Shown: in pieces, positions 8,589-18,945 of the stretch
How the letters are laid out: the number at the start of each line of letters is the position of its first letter
Position numbering within the stretch: position 1 is the first letter of the stretch
Translations under genes and position numbers: made by a program
Notes under the pieces: generated by a model
Databases searched by the model: none
What the model was told of the DNA's origin: nothing
Seen by the model: only the letters and a program-made list of their open reading frames with translations
Assembly (NCBI GenBank): GCA_037953745.1
Contig: JBAKBP010001597.1
Span: forward strand, 1 to 64,000
Direction of reading: 5' to 3'
Length of the DNA stretch: 64,000 nt
DNA from: Lithodes maja
Taxonomy: Eukaryota; Arthropoda; Malacostraca; Decapoda; Lithodidae

Positions 8589-11539
8589 TTGGATAAAGCT
8601 CCACCAACACGACCCAAATTCAAAACCGCCAGGGATAACGACCGAGGAACGAGGACAGCCATGAATGTAAATGTAGATCCGACCAGAACCAAAAATTTGA
8701 TTAAAGAACGTTCTGTGAGTTCTAAAACCGCAACTTTAAAGGTTTTCTATGCAAACGCTCGTAGCATACGCAATAAATTTTCAGATTTAGAGGAACTAGT
8801 GCTTACTGAAAATTATGATGTGATTGGTATAACAGAATCTTGGCTCAATACAGAAGATAGAGACTTTTTAGCAGAGTACTCACTTCCCGATTATCTAATG
8901 TTTGAGAAAAGCCGAATAAATAAAAATGGAGGTGGCGTTTTATTTTATATCAAAGAAAGTCTTAACCCGACCCTCTTGTCAAAACCTCAAATTGTGAACG
9001 TCGACACATCTTTTGTGCTAATAAAGAATAATAAAGGTACACAAATAATACTTGCATTAATATACAGACCTCCAGCTCAATCAGTGCAAACTGACCGAGA
9101 AATTTATGAACAAATTGCAGATGTAAGTAACTCACAAGATACCGTATTTTTTGGCGACTTTAATTTACCTGTGACCAAGTGGGGCGATACTCTTACTTCA
9201 CACTCCAGACATGACCTGTATGCGAACTTGCAAGAGAGTTCACTCTATCAATTTGTTCGATCGCCGACCCGTGGTAATAATGTCCTTGACCTTGTACTTG
9301 CAACAAAAGAAGAATTAATAGAGAATTTGAATGTTGGTGATGAATTCAGTAACAGCGACCATCGTACAATAACTTTCACTTTAAAGTTTACTAGTAACGA
9401 ACCAAATAGCAGCATCGACAAAGTCCCTAATTTCAAGAAAGCAAACTTTCATAAACTTAGAGCTATGTATAAAGAAACTGACTGGAGCTTTTTAATTAAC
9501 AATAACAACATAAATACATCTTGGGAATTATTCGAAACCACTTACCTAAAAGCAGTGCAGGACTGCATACCATCGAAAATACGGCGTCCAGGCCTTAATA
9601 ATAAACCCAAATGGTGGAATAAAGATATTTCAAACTGTCTGCTTGCTAAAAAGTTTGCTAATGATAGATTAAAATTCTTACAAAATGACGAAGAACGGGT
9701 GAAATTTGTAGAGCTACGACGCAAAGCCAAAAAGTTAATTAAGCAAAGTAAAAAGACCTTAGAGTTATATATTGCGAATCAAAGTAAAACAAACCCGAAA
9801 GAAGTCTATAGTTATATCAGAAAGAAAAAAGTAGTTACTTCAACTGTTGGACTGTTAGTCGATGAAAATGGAGAATACACCAAAGACGAAGTACAAATGA
9901 GTAATGCCCTCAATACCTTGTTTGCATCAGTTTTTACAACGGAAGACCTCAGTGATATCCCTACACCATCGCCGATTCAGATTGAATATTCAGATGTTCT
10001 AAGCAACATCACCGTTACAGAGAGAGAAGTATTGAATTGTTTAGATAAACTCAAGGTAAATAAAACGCCTGGACCTGATAAAATCTCACCTAGATTCCTA
10101 ATGGCAGCTAAGGATGAGCTCTCCAAACCACTGACATTGCTATTTAATAAATCCTTGCAGTCTGGAAATATACCTGATCAGTGGAAGCTAGCCAACGTAA
10201 CACCGATATTAAAAAAAGGCAGCAAATCCCTACCCAGTAACTATTGTCCAATTAGCTTAACCTCAGTTGTATGTAAATTGTTAGAAACAATCATAAGAGA
10301 CAGACTCGTAAATCACTTAGAGGAAAATAACATACTTAAAGATACTCAACACGGCTTTCGTAAAAAACGTTCCTGTTTAACATACCTTTTAGACTTTTTC
10401 CACGATATCCTCAACCTCTACGATGAGAGTAAAGCTGTAGATATTATATACCTTAATTTTCAAAAGGCCTTTGACAAAGTTCCCCACAAACGTTTACTGC
10501 TAAAACTAAAAGCGTATGGAATACAAGATGGTGTGTTGAAATGGATAGAAAATTGGCTCAGCGACAGAAAGCAAAGAGTAGTCATAAACGGTAAGGCATC
10601 TAAATGGACCAATGTAAGTAGCGGGGTACCCCAGGGATCGGTACTAGGACCAATTCTCTTTCTAATTTACATCAACGACATTGATGAGGGTCTCACCTGT
10701 AAAATCTCAAAATTTGCTGACGATACAAAAATTGCAAATAGCGTACTCTCAAATGAACAAGTTGACGATATGCAACACAATCTAGATAAATTGTCATGTT
10801 GGGCCCAAATTTGGCAAATGAGTTTCAATGCGGATAAATGTAAAGTACTCATATCGGATACCAAAATGAGAAAGCAAACTATTTGATGAATGGCACTCAG
10901 CTTAAGAATGTAAACAGAGAACCCGATCTGGGAGTAACAATATCGAGTAACCTAAAACCGAGTCAACAATGTTCAGAAGTTGTTAAGAAGGCAAACAAAA
11001 TAATTGGCTTTATAGGCAGGTCATTTGAGCATAAATCCAAAGGAGTTATCCTAACCCTTTGCAATTCCTTAGTCCGCCCTCTTCTTGAATACTGCGTTCA
11101 ATCCTGGTGCCCTTATGACCAAAAAGATATAGACAAGCTAGAACGAGTTCAACGTAGAGTTACCAAAATGATACCTAGCCTAAAGAACAAACCTTACGAG
11201 GAACGTCTTAGAGAATTAAATCTATTTCCTTTAACCCAGTGCAGATTAAGAGGCGACTTAATTCAAGTGTTCAAAATCATCAAAAGCATCGACAATATAA
11301 ACTGTAGTAAGTACTTCACTATCGACCAATCTAATTACACACGGGGAAACGGTTGCAAAATTATTGGTAAATCTTTTAACTCACACGAATCTAAGAATTT
11401 CTTCTTCAATCGAGTTGTCAACTTATGGAATGGGCTTCCCCGAGATGTCACAGACTGCAGCACCGTTGATTCATTTAAACTTCGCCTAGACAAATATCTC
11501 GCATCAAACCCGCGACTGACTGCGTTTGTAAATGAATAA
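8589..11539 (+). pseudogene. CR1 ORF2 (endonuclease plus reverse transcriptase), frameshifted
   Basis: N-terminal AP-endonuclease motifs (VFYANARSIRNKF, GITESWLN, FGDFNLPVTKWGD, NSDHRTI) are followed by RT (NKTPGPDKISPRF, HGFRKKRSC, GVPQGSVLGPILF, KFADDTKI) and the CR1 C-terminal tail (RPLLEYCVQSWCP, RVTKMIPSL). Two lesions are visible. RT motif A reads YLNFQKAFD where copy B has YLDFQKAFD, losing the catalytic Asp. At about 10850 a one-base loss relative to copy B moves the last 218 codons into another frame (10883-11539). Non-coding as it stands. Confidence 0.92.
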
Positions 11540-11799
11540 CTTAATTTTATCCTCCCCTCAGTTACTAACCCATCTGTCCCCTACTAACTTCCTAATCCTG
11601 CCATGGACATTAGTTCCAGGGCAGTAGTTCCCTTTCCAATGTTCCCTTACCCACTCTAAACCACTGTTTGACACTTGATCCTCAGTGTTTTGGAGGACAA
11701 GCAGCCTAGAAGGGTCACTAGAACTGTTGTTGCTTGATTTCCTTTGTACTCCTTTGTACTCCTTCTCCAACCCCCCAACCCCTCCCACTCTCTCTCTCT

Positions 11800-12191
11800 T
11801 TCTGACCTGCTATATCTAAAGTTCGGTTCACACATGCACGAATTAACGTCCCGTCCATCCCTGACCGAGAAAATAGGCAGGACGGCATCAATCTGGAGGC
11901 CCCATGTGGCCACAATGGCCGTTCCAACGTTTTTTTGCCGCCGTTCTCATCCTGTTAGTCGGCGTCTAGACGCCGCCAGGCTGCGTCTAGACGACGACTG
12001 CTCCCATGTGTGTCCGTGTGTGTCCCGTGGGTGTCCCGACATAACACGTTTTCTGGCAGTTGCCCCGACCCACACGGACCATTTTGTGCATGCACAAAAA
12101 GGACGTCGCCTAGGCACGGCGAATTAAGGGGCGGGGACGGATGGGACGTTAATTCGTGCATGTGTGAACCGAGCATAAGGTAGCGTTGTTG

Positions 12192-12242
<51 letters not shown>

Positions 12243-12299
12243 AAGTAGCATTATCGGAAGTGACGGTACCCACTTAATTATTGGCCTGGCACCAGTAGA

Positions 12300-12302
<3 letters not shown>
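11800..12302 (-). repeat. Continuation of the robo exon-fragment array
   Basis: Two more degraded copies. One begins at 11804 (ACCTGCTATATCTAAA) and is interrupted by the MITE at 11818-12172, then resumes as GGTAGCGTTGTTGGA. The other is at 12241-12300 (CAAAGTAGCATTATCGG through CACCAGTAGAC), bounded on both sides by (CT)n. The intact exon follows at 12382. Confidence 0.8.
11818..12172. mobile_element. Harbinger-like MITE with about 40-bp inverted termini
   Basis: Left terminus AGTTCGGTTCACACATGC and right terminus GCATGTGTGAACCGAGCA are inverted repeats that continue through ACGAATTAACGTCCC-like sequence for about 40 bp with few mismatches. TAA lies on both sides (ATCTAA before, TAAGGTAG after), consistent with a 3-bp TWA target duplication as in PIF/Harbinger elements. 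The interior has a CGTCTAGACGC palindrome and no coding frame. It interrupts one exon-fragment copy. Confidence 0.7.

Positions 12303-12370
<68 letters not shown>
12195..12370. repeat. (CT)n microsatellites around an exon-fragment copy
   Basis: CT dinucleotide runs at about 12195-12240 and 12303-12370 flank the last partial exon copy, showing the unit structure (exon tail plus CT run) of the array next to the true exon. Confidence 0.9.
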
Positions 12371-12376
<6 letters not shown>

Positions 12377-12381
12377 CTAAC

Positions 12382-12551
12382 CTGCTATCTCCAAAGTAGC
12401 ATTATTGGAGGTGACGGTGCCCACTTCATTATTGGCCTGGCACCAGTAGACCCCCGCGTCGTCCTCCTTCTTCCCGTGCACCACCCTCAGGAAGAACAGG
12501 GACCCCGTCGGTAACAACACCCGCTGAGACTTGGGGTCTTCCGGGGAGATC
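12382..12551 (-). CDS. robo: Roundabout receptor exon: second half of Ig domain 1
   Basis: Second half of Robo Ig1. It encodes ISPEDPKSQRVLLP, TGSLFFLRVVHGKKE and DDAGVYWCQANNEVG, with the second Ig cysteine in YWCQAN and the typical SGSLFFLR-like strand of Robo Ig1. The acceptor is CGCATCCCAG and the donor is GCAG/GTTAGT. The exon ends with one base (G) that joins TG of the next exon to make Val. The 3' 60-100 bp of this exon, including the donor, is the source of a long array of partial copies downstream in the intron (7181-8228 and 11800-12302). Only this copy has the full exon and a good acceptor, so it is taken as the functional one. Confidence 0.94.
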
Positions 12552-12629
12552 CTGGGATGCGAGAGGGAAAGAAGAAAAACAAAACACATCAGATATCTCA
12601 TATATTAACCATTTCCAGATCAATGGTCA

Positions 12630-13435
12630 CATATTAAGAACATAAGAACATACGAAAATGGGAATCTGCAGAAAGCCGATTGGCCCACACAAGGCAGAGC
12701 CCTATCACACCCAACCCCAATTACAATGCCTACTTATAAGCTCAGCTCACTAATACCATGAGGACCGACCTCACCAAAACGGTCAGAGGTCAGTAAACGG
12801 GGGTCTGCAGAGGGCCGATTCGCCCTCACCCGGCAGATCCCCCTCACACCCAACCCACCTCGTCCATATGCCTATCTAATTTTTTCTTAAAGCTCCCTAT
12901 CGTTCTTGATCCCACTATAGCATTTAGTAGCCTATTCCACCTATCTACAACTCTGTTACCAAACCAATATTTGACTATATCTTTTCTGAAACAAAATTTG
13001 TCTAATTTGAAACCATTTGTTCGAGTTCTTTCGCAATCACTGAGCTTTAGTACATCTTTCATGTTCCCTTTATTAATCAAACTAACCCACTAGAACACCT
13101 CTATCATATCCCCTCTAACTCTGCGTCTCTCTAACGAATGTAAGCCTAATTTCTTCAACCTATCTTCATATGGAAGATTTCTAATATTATGGATCATTTT
13201 TGTCACTCTACGATGTACTCTCTCCAGGGAATCTACGTCCATTCTGTTATAAGGACACCAAAATTGAACAGCATAATCCACATGGTGTCTCACTAATGAC
13301 AAGTCAAGTTTTAAGATAACATCAGAAGTTCTGTTACTCACACTCCTAGAGATGAACCCGAGAATCCTGTTTGCCTTGTTACGAACGCTTATTCACTGTT
13401 TTCTAGGTGTCAGATCATTGCTAACAAACACACCT
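12630..13435 (-). pseudogene. CR1-type LINE 3' fragment
   Basis: Minus-strand frames read SLVRHHVDYAVQFWCPYN, RVHRRVTKMIHNIRNLP and RRRVRGDMIEVF, then, after a stop and shift near 13085, NGFKLDKFCFRKDIVK, FGNRVVDRWNRLLN and FKKKLDRHMDE: the C-terminus of a CR1-like ORF2. The 3' UTR follows to the left and ends in repeated TATGTTCTTA-like units (12630-12655), the usual CR1 tail. A different subfamily from copies A and B. Confidence 0.8.
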
Positions 13436-13439
13436 AGGG

Positions 13440-13758
13440 AGGTTTTTAGTTTGCTCCCTAGACCTCCATAAAAAAAATAAAAAAAAACACGACCTTCCTT
13501 CAAGGTAAATATGTACATTATTCAGTAGAAAAATGTCCCGGCCAAAGGCCGATTGCTACTAAATTATAGGCTCGCTATCGCTCGCCAGGGAAAAATCGAC
13601 GCGTGAATGGCACGAAAGGTCTTAATAGTGACAGATAAATGGGGCAAAAGTTCTTAAAATCGCCAAACTAATGAGGTGAACGTCTTAATGTCTCATAAAT
13701 ACTGGGACTAAGCATGAGGGAGTAAGGGGTCCAGAAAAACGAATACCTCCCCTTAACC
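13440..13758 (-). mobile_element. TTAA MITE family 1, copy a (truncated)
   Basis: Reverse-oriented copy sharing TTCGGTAGAAAAATG-like, TCGCTATCGCTCGCCAGG and CACGAAAGGTCTTAAT blocks with the other copies, ending ACCTCCCCTTAA. Its left end is cut at the LINE fragment. Confidence 0.75.
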
Positions 13759-13831
13759 CTTTCAAGATCCGATTACGGGACTTCCGGGGAGGTCCTGGGG
13801 TGCGAGAAGGAGAGAAAAAACACAACACACA

Positions 13832-14036
13832 TTAAGCCGGAACCACACGAGCGCTTTTCCCCTCAACATTTATCCTCAACACTGGTCTGGCAGCTTGTGT
13901 GGTTAACATTTAAAATATTTGTTACTTAAATTCCTCAATCATCAGTATATTTTCCGATACCGGTGCAAAATAGTCCAGAAATGTTGCCAGAAAAATATTG
14001 AGTATAAGAGCTCTCGTGTAATATAGGCTTTTAGCC
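13832..14036 (+). mobile_element. MITE family 2, copy 1
   Basis: Starts TTAAGCCGGAACCACACGAG and ends CTCTCGTGTAATATAGGCTTTTAG. It shares CAACACTGGTCTGGCAGCTT and GTCCAGAAATGTTGCCAG with the reverse copy at 17911-18134. About 205 bp, non-coding, inverted ends. Confidence 0.7.
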
Positions 14037-14156
14037 AGTTACATATTAACCCTTTTAAAATCGATAGTCACATATTAACAACCTTTCAAGATCCAATACG
14101 TATTTCAAGGTCTCCCGGGGAGGTCCTGTCGCAAGGGAGAACACAATCAGACAGTC

Positions 14157-14440
14157 ACATATTAACCCTTTGAAGATTGTGACGCATTTTTGACAGTGTA
14201 TTCTGGCTATCATTAGACGGTCTAATACAGCCTAAGAAGGATCTGTGGGAATAAGAAGGGTAAAGACTATCTCAATTCACACTCCGACTTCCATATACCC
14301 TTCCTAATCTGAATACAATCGTCGAATAATAGATAATAGATAATAGATAATAGATAATAGATAATAGATAATAGATAATAGATAATAGCCGGACAACAGA
14401 AAACAAATGAGTATTGAATCTTGGAAGGGTTAAACTATGT
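14157..14440. mobile_element. MITE family 3 copy containing a (GATAATA)n tract
   Basis: Holds TCTGGCTATCATTAGACGG, AAGAAGGATCTGTGGG and CCTTCCTAATCTGAATA, all shared with the copies at 20986 and 56425. A 7-bp GATAATA repeat of about eight units (14330-14389) has grown inside it. Confidence 0.6.
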
Positions 14441-14458
14441 AAGACACACCTCCATTAA

Positions 14459-14890
14459 GGGGCAGGTATTCGCTTTTTATGGACCCCTTTCTCCCTCATG
14501 TTTAGCATATAAGTTTTGACATTTTAAGACGTTCGTTTCGTTACTTTGGCGATTTTGAGACCTTTCGCTCCATTTTGTTGTCAAAATTAAGACCTTTCGT
14601 GCCATTCAGGTGTCGATTTCTTTCCTGGCGAGCGATAGCGAGCCTGTAATTTTAGAAGGAACCGGCCTTCGGCCGGAACATTGTTCTACCGAAAAATGTA
14701 CAAATATATCTTAAGGGCTTAGGGAGTGTTTATTTAAGTTTGATGAAGGAAGAAACACACAAATAAAGTAAATAAATAAATATATAGGCAAAAAAACAAG
14801 CACTAGCCCCTTAAAACAAGCACTAGCCCCTTAAAACAAGCACTAGCCCCTTAAAACAAGCACTAGCCCCTTAAAACAAGCACTACCCCC
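14459..14890 (+). mobile_element. TTAA MITE family 1, copy b with a 20-bp terminal tandem repeat
   Basis: Flanked by TTAA at 14455 and 14891. It carries the family core (CCCTCATGTTTAG, GACCTTTCGTGCCATT, GGCCTTCGGCCGGAAC). The right end AAACAAGCACTAGCCCCTTA is repeated about five times in tandem (14788-14890), each repeat ending with a TTAA-containing terminus. Confidence 0.8.
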
Positions 14891-15121
14891 TTAAAACTTC
14901 TGCCTTTAATATAATAACAGCATTTCGGCCACCACAGACAACCAAATAGGCGTGTGCTCTCATTTACAAGTGCAACAAAAATCAAAGTAAACGAGCACTG
15001 CACAGAATACGTCTAGGCAAATCAAGTATATAATTTTTTTTTTTTTTTATGTGTTTTTTATATTTTTTCTATATAAGTTTTGAAGGTCAGAAACTAGCAC
15101 TCGACTTGTTTCGTAAGTTAA

Positions 15122-15529
15122 GGGTCTAGTGGTCGGGTTTTTGGTATATTTGTTTATTTATTAGGGTATTATTAGGGTATTATTAGGGTATTATTAGGGT
15201 ATTATTAGGGTATTTTTTAGTGTCCTTGCTAGATCTCCATCAAACTTAGAAAAACACCCCCTAGACCCCCCCTTTCAAGATCAATTTGAACAAAATTCGG
15301 GAGAAAAATGTACCAGCTGAAGGCCGGTTCCTTCTAAAATTAGAGGCTTGCTATCGTTCGCCAGGAAAAAATCAACACCTAGAGGGCACGAAAGGTCTTA
15401 ATATTGACAACAAATTGAGGAGAAAGGTCTCAAAATCGCCAAACTAACGGAACGAACGTCTTAAAACCTCAAAATTAATATGCTAAACATGAGGGAGAAG
15501 GGAGTCCAGAAAAAGCGAGTACTACCCCC
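15122..15529 (-). mobile_element. TTAA MITE family 1, copy c
   Basis: TTAA at 15118 and 15530, reverse orientation. The core blocks GCTGAAGGCCGGTTCC and GCACGAAAGGTCTTAAT are present. An internal TATTAGGG-type repeat (about six units, 15160-15215) sits near one end. Confidence 0.8.
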
Positions 15530-15718
15530 TTAACAATGCAAACACCAAAGGAAATACCCTTTTACCGGTGACAGAACTCTCTTCCTGACATTGGTGTGTG
15601 TATAATTTTGGTCGGCATTTGATAAAAAAAAAGAATATAGAAAGCATTGGTGACAAAAAATTGGATGGAAATATAAATGTGTAGATAAAAAGATATACTG
15701 TACATATACAGGTATACA

Positions 15719-15804
<86 letters not shown>

Positions 15805-15811
15805 ATATACA

Positions 15812-15862
<51 letters not shown>
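15719..15862. repeat. (AT)n microsatellite
   Basis: AT repeat interrupted by ACAGT spacers. It yields poly-Ile/Tyr frames that are not genes. Confidence 0.95.
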
Positions 15863-15865
<3 letters not shown>

Positions 15866-15884
15866 TGTATACATATAGTTTTGT

Positions 15885-16715
15885 ATGTCAGTGAGAGACA
15901 AAAGGCAGAACTGCCTGTAGAGATTGCCTCCCCCATAGTTGAAAGAGTGACAGGGCCAACATCAAGGGACGTTCGAGCCAAAATGCCTGGACACACGGAG
16001 TTTGAAGCAATTTAAGTCATAGGAGGAAAAGACGGATTTTGGGAGAGAGTTCCAGAGCTCAGCTGTTAAATAGAAGAAAGACAGAGTAACGTTTCACTCT
16101 TGGGTTGGAGAGTCGCACAGAGTAGGGGTGGGATTGTGTTGCAAGACGGGTACTACATACCCTACGTAGAGGAGGTGGTATACACTGGGAGAGCTCTGAG
16201 GAGCACTGATTATTGTAGTAGTGATAGAATAGCGAGAAAGATGCAACATTTTGGCGAAGAGAGAGAGATTGCAGAGAGTTGGTGAGTGGACGGGAATTAA
16301 TGATGTGAAAGGCCTTCCTTTCTACTTTGTCTAGAAGTGCGGTGTGAGAGGATCCTCCCCAGTCCCACACATGTGAACAATATTCAATACACGGATGCAC
16401 TGTGCCCCTGTACAGAGCATGAAGCTGTACAGGGGTAAAGAACCCCTTGAGGCGGTTGAGCACACCCAGCTTCTGGGAGGCTGCCTTAGCAATACTGGCA
16501 ATATGGTCCTTCCAAGTGAGAGCAAACGAACAAGAGACACCAAGAATATTGAGAGAAGATGAAGGATTGATTTTTTTATTGAGAGAAGATAAGGATTGAT
16601 TTTGGTATTGTTGAAGAATAAGGGATAGTCCACTGGGAGTTCCCGACGGGTATATAGATGGACAAATTGGGTTTTGGAAGCATTAAAGGCAACAAGGTTT
16701 TTCTCTGCCCCAATT
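15885..16715 (-). pseudogene. Jockey-like LINE 3' fragment (copy 1, reverse)
   Basis: Minus-strand frames give FFTPVQLHALYRGTVHP, CIEYCSHVWDWGGSS, LLDKVERKAFHIINSRP and CIPPPLRRVCSTRLA: the RT thumb and C-terminal part of a jockey/CR1-superfamily LINE. Upstream codons (KLGVLNRLKGF region, then VDYPLFFN) are in a shifted frame near 16440-16640. A partial copy of the same family in opposite orientation lies at 19015-19615. Confidence 0.75.
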
Positions 16716-16889
16716 GGAATATATATGTAGATGTGTGTGTGTGTGTGTGTGTGTGTACTTACTCTAGTTGTACTTACTCTAGTTGTATTGCGGGAGTGAG
16801 CATGCTCGTTATTTCCCGCCTCCTATATGTGTAGGTGTTATATGTATCGTTGGAATGGCTGTGGATGTGTGTGTAGTCTGTATTTATAG

Positions 16890-17212
16890 CCAATTGGCGA
16901 CATCGGAAACGAAGGCTTAGGGTGGATCTGTATGGTACCATTCTCACTATAGACGGTACCGTCTCGCCCGAAGGCTTAGGTAGCCATCAGCTTAGGTGAA
17001 CCATATGATACCCATCTCGCCTTGTACCATTTGTGCCAACCCCAGATGGGACGTCACAACGTCGTCCACTTATTCCAGGTACCTATTTACAGCTAGGTGA
17101 ACTGAGGCTAACACATGAATGGAGACAAGCCCAATTTGTCTCCGCCCGGCCGGGGGATTGAACCCCCGACCCCTCGTGTGTGAGACGAGAGCGCTACCTA
17201 CTAGGCTACGGG

Positions 17213-17216
<4 letters not shown>
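16890..17216 (-). mobile_element. tRNA-derived SINE
   Basis: Minus strand starts with the tRNA-like head GTAGCCTAGTAGGTAGCG (box A) and GGTTCAATCCCCCGG (box B), followed by a body with TTCACCTAGCTGTAAATAGG and TACCTGG. The body runs to CCACCCTAAGCCTTCG near 16910. The head looks well preserved, but the attached body marks a SINE, not a tRNA gene. Confidence 0.75.

Positions 17217-17279
<63 letters not shown>
17217..17279. repeat. (GT)n microsatellite
   Basis: About 62 bp of GT repeat directly at the head of the SINE. A shorter GT tract is at 16735-16757. Confidence 0.95.
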
Positions 17280-17515
17280 GTGAATATATTGTAAATAAAA
17301 TACGTAAAGTTAAAGCTTTTTCCCATACATAAAAAATAAGTGCATATAACTAGAAATTTAGTGCAAAATATCAGAAGCATTTCAAATTTACAGAAACATG
17401 CTAGATTTTGGAGATATAAAAAAAATAGGGTAAATCTTTCCAGTTAATTAAAAACAAAAAGCTATCAGTAACGACCTTATTGCATCTCGACAACTCCACT
17501 TTTGAGGGGAGATGG

Positions 17516-17867
17516 GCCGTTCTTCTGGTCCCCTTTCTTCCTCATGTTTAGTCCGATTATTTTTCAGATGATGTGACGTTCGGCCCATTAGATTGGTGAT
17601 TTTAAGACCTTTCACTCCATTTCTTTGTCAATATTAAGACTTTTCGTGTCATTTAGGTGTCGATTATTTGCTGGTGAGCGATAGCAAGCCTCTAATTTAG
17701 GAGAGAGCGGCCTTCGGCCGGGACATTTTTCTATCGAAAAATATACAAATTTATCTTGAAGGAGGGTCTTGGGCAGGTGCTTTTTAAGCTTGATGGAAGT
17801 CTAGGGAGGAAACTAATAAAATAATACAAATATATATAAATAAGCAAATAAATACGCTCATCTCCCC
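17516..17867 (+). mobile_element. TTAA MITE family 1, copy d
   Basis: Starts GGGGAGATGGGCCGTTC and ends GCTCATCTCCCC, i.e. inverted termini. The right flank is TTAA and the left flank is mutated to TTGA. Core blocks GGCCTTCGGCCGGGAC and TTTTCGTGTCATTTAGG are present. Confidence 0.82.
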
Positions 17868-17910
17868 TTAAAGTCTCGTTGACACACACAGCTTTGGGTT
17901 ATGACCAAGC

Positions 17911-18134
17911 TTAAGCCGGTATCACACGAGATATTTTATAGTCAACATTCGATGATCAACATTTTTCTGGAAACATTTCTGGACTATTTTGCACTGGTAT
18001 CAGAAACTACTGTAGACTGTTGCTAGATGAATTTAGGTGACCAAAATATTTTAAAAGTTGACCTCATAAGCTGCCATACCAGTGTTGAGAATAAATGTTG
18101 AGTGAAAAAGCACTCATGTGATACCGCCTTTAGG
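17911..18134 (-). mobile_element. MITE family 2, copy 2 (inverted relative to copy 1)
   Basis: TTAAGCCGGTATCACACGAG at the left and CATGTGATACCGCCTTTAG at the right form inverted termini. Reversed, it aligns with 13832-14036. Confidence 0.72.
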
Positions 18135-18148
18135 TGTGTTGGTTAACC

Positions 18149-18395
18149 CCTCCAACCCCAGCGTCGACACGTGTTCGACGGCTATTTAGGTAACGCTCAG
18201 CCCCAGCTTCGAGATGTGTTCGATGGCTATTTATGTAATGCTCAACCCCAGTGTTGAGACGTGTTCGACGGCTATTTATGTTCCGGTAACGCTCAGCCCC
18301 ACCGTCGAGATGTGTTCGACGGCTATTTATGTAATGCTCAACCCCAGCGTCGAGACGTTTTCGATGGCTATTTATGTAACGCTCAGCCCCAGTGG
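18149..18395. repeat. Minisatellite, about 57-bp unit, four to five copies
   Basis: Units share TCGAGACGTGTTCGACGG, then CTATTTATGTAACGCTCAG and CCCCAG. Units alternate between CGCTCAGCCCC and TGCTCAACCCC, suggesting a higher-order dimer. Short frames over it are artefacts. The following 18400-18720 shows no recognised feature before the robo exon. Confidence 0.85.
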
Positions 18396-18721
18396 CGTCG
18401 ATACCGTACCGACGAAATTCTCGCCCTTATTTATCCCTGTTATAGGGGTAAACAAGGATCCCTAGATGACCTCGGTGAGTGCTTTTATGCATGTATTCCT
18501 TCATTACTAACCCATACCATGTCTTTTCAGGAAAACAAAAAAAATCGAAATTTGCCTGGGTTCTGGGTGTCAATCATTAATAAATCAGCTGGGGCTCAAT
18601 GGGTTAAATTTGAGTCACAGGGTAATACAACGTCTGGATATTTTTGATCACAGGGTAACAGAGTCCCCTTACACATATACAATAAAGTAACTGTGAAGGT
18701 ATAAAGACAGAATGAGCTTAC

Positions 18722-18857
18722 CGTACTATGTGACCATTCTTGTACCATCGTATGGTGGGTGGCGGCTTGCCCTCTGCCTTACAATTGAGGGTAGCTGGTT
18801 CGCTCCGGGGCACCGTGATGTCTGTCGGATGTTCGGTGATGCGGGGCGACCGGAACC
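18722..18857 (-). CDS. robo: Roundabout receptor exon: first half of Ig domain 1
   Basis: Exon of a Robo-family axon-guidance receptor, the neuronal-surface receptor for Slit. The minus-strand translation contains SPRITEHPTDITVPR, EPATLNCKAEGKPPP and TIRWYKNG, which closely follow the first half of Robo Ig1, including the first disulfide cysteine (LNCKAEG) and the core tryptophan (RWYKNG). A TTTCCTTGCAG acceptor precedes the exon and a GTAAGC donor follows it. The exon ends with two bases (CG) of a split codon, and the next exon supplies G to give Arg. Upstream exons (signal peptide) are not in the window, so the gene is open at this end. Family assignment is secure from side-by-side motif similarity. 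Which robo paralog this is cannot be decided from three Ig domains. Confidence 0.93.
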
Positions 18858-18900
18858 CTGCAAGGAAACAGAAAAATATAAATACATATTAGAAGAATAA

Positions 18901-18903
<3 letters not shown>

Positions 18904-18945
<42 letters not shown>

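Larger units (their letters stand above)
8229..11766 (+). mobile_element. CR1-clade LINE, copy A (5'-truncated)
   Basis: It starts inside ORF1, with the same sequence as 60787 downward of the full-length copy B, and ends with a 3' UTR and a short tail of repeated CTTTGTACTC units (11743-11766). Copy B has the same tail in reverse. It is inserted in the seventh exon-fragment copy: CGCGTCG precedes it and CTCCTTCTCC follows, which together restore the exon/microsatellite unit. Confidence 0.9.

Noticed and set aside
11955..12377. Arg/Glu repeat protein
   Set aside because: Antisense reading of CT repeats and the Harbinger-like MITE.
14788..14890. CRISPR-like array
   Set aside because: The 20-bp units are head-to-tail without spacers and are a MITE terminus in a eukaryotic intron.
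15530..15996. Ile/Tyr-rich membrane-like proteins over AT tracts (also 23406-23763, 42112-42347)
   Set aside because: Dinucleotide repeat read in frame.
18214..18647. Cys/Met repeat protein
   Set aside because: Translation of the 57-bp minisatellite.
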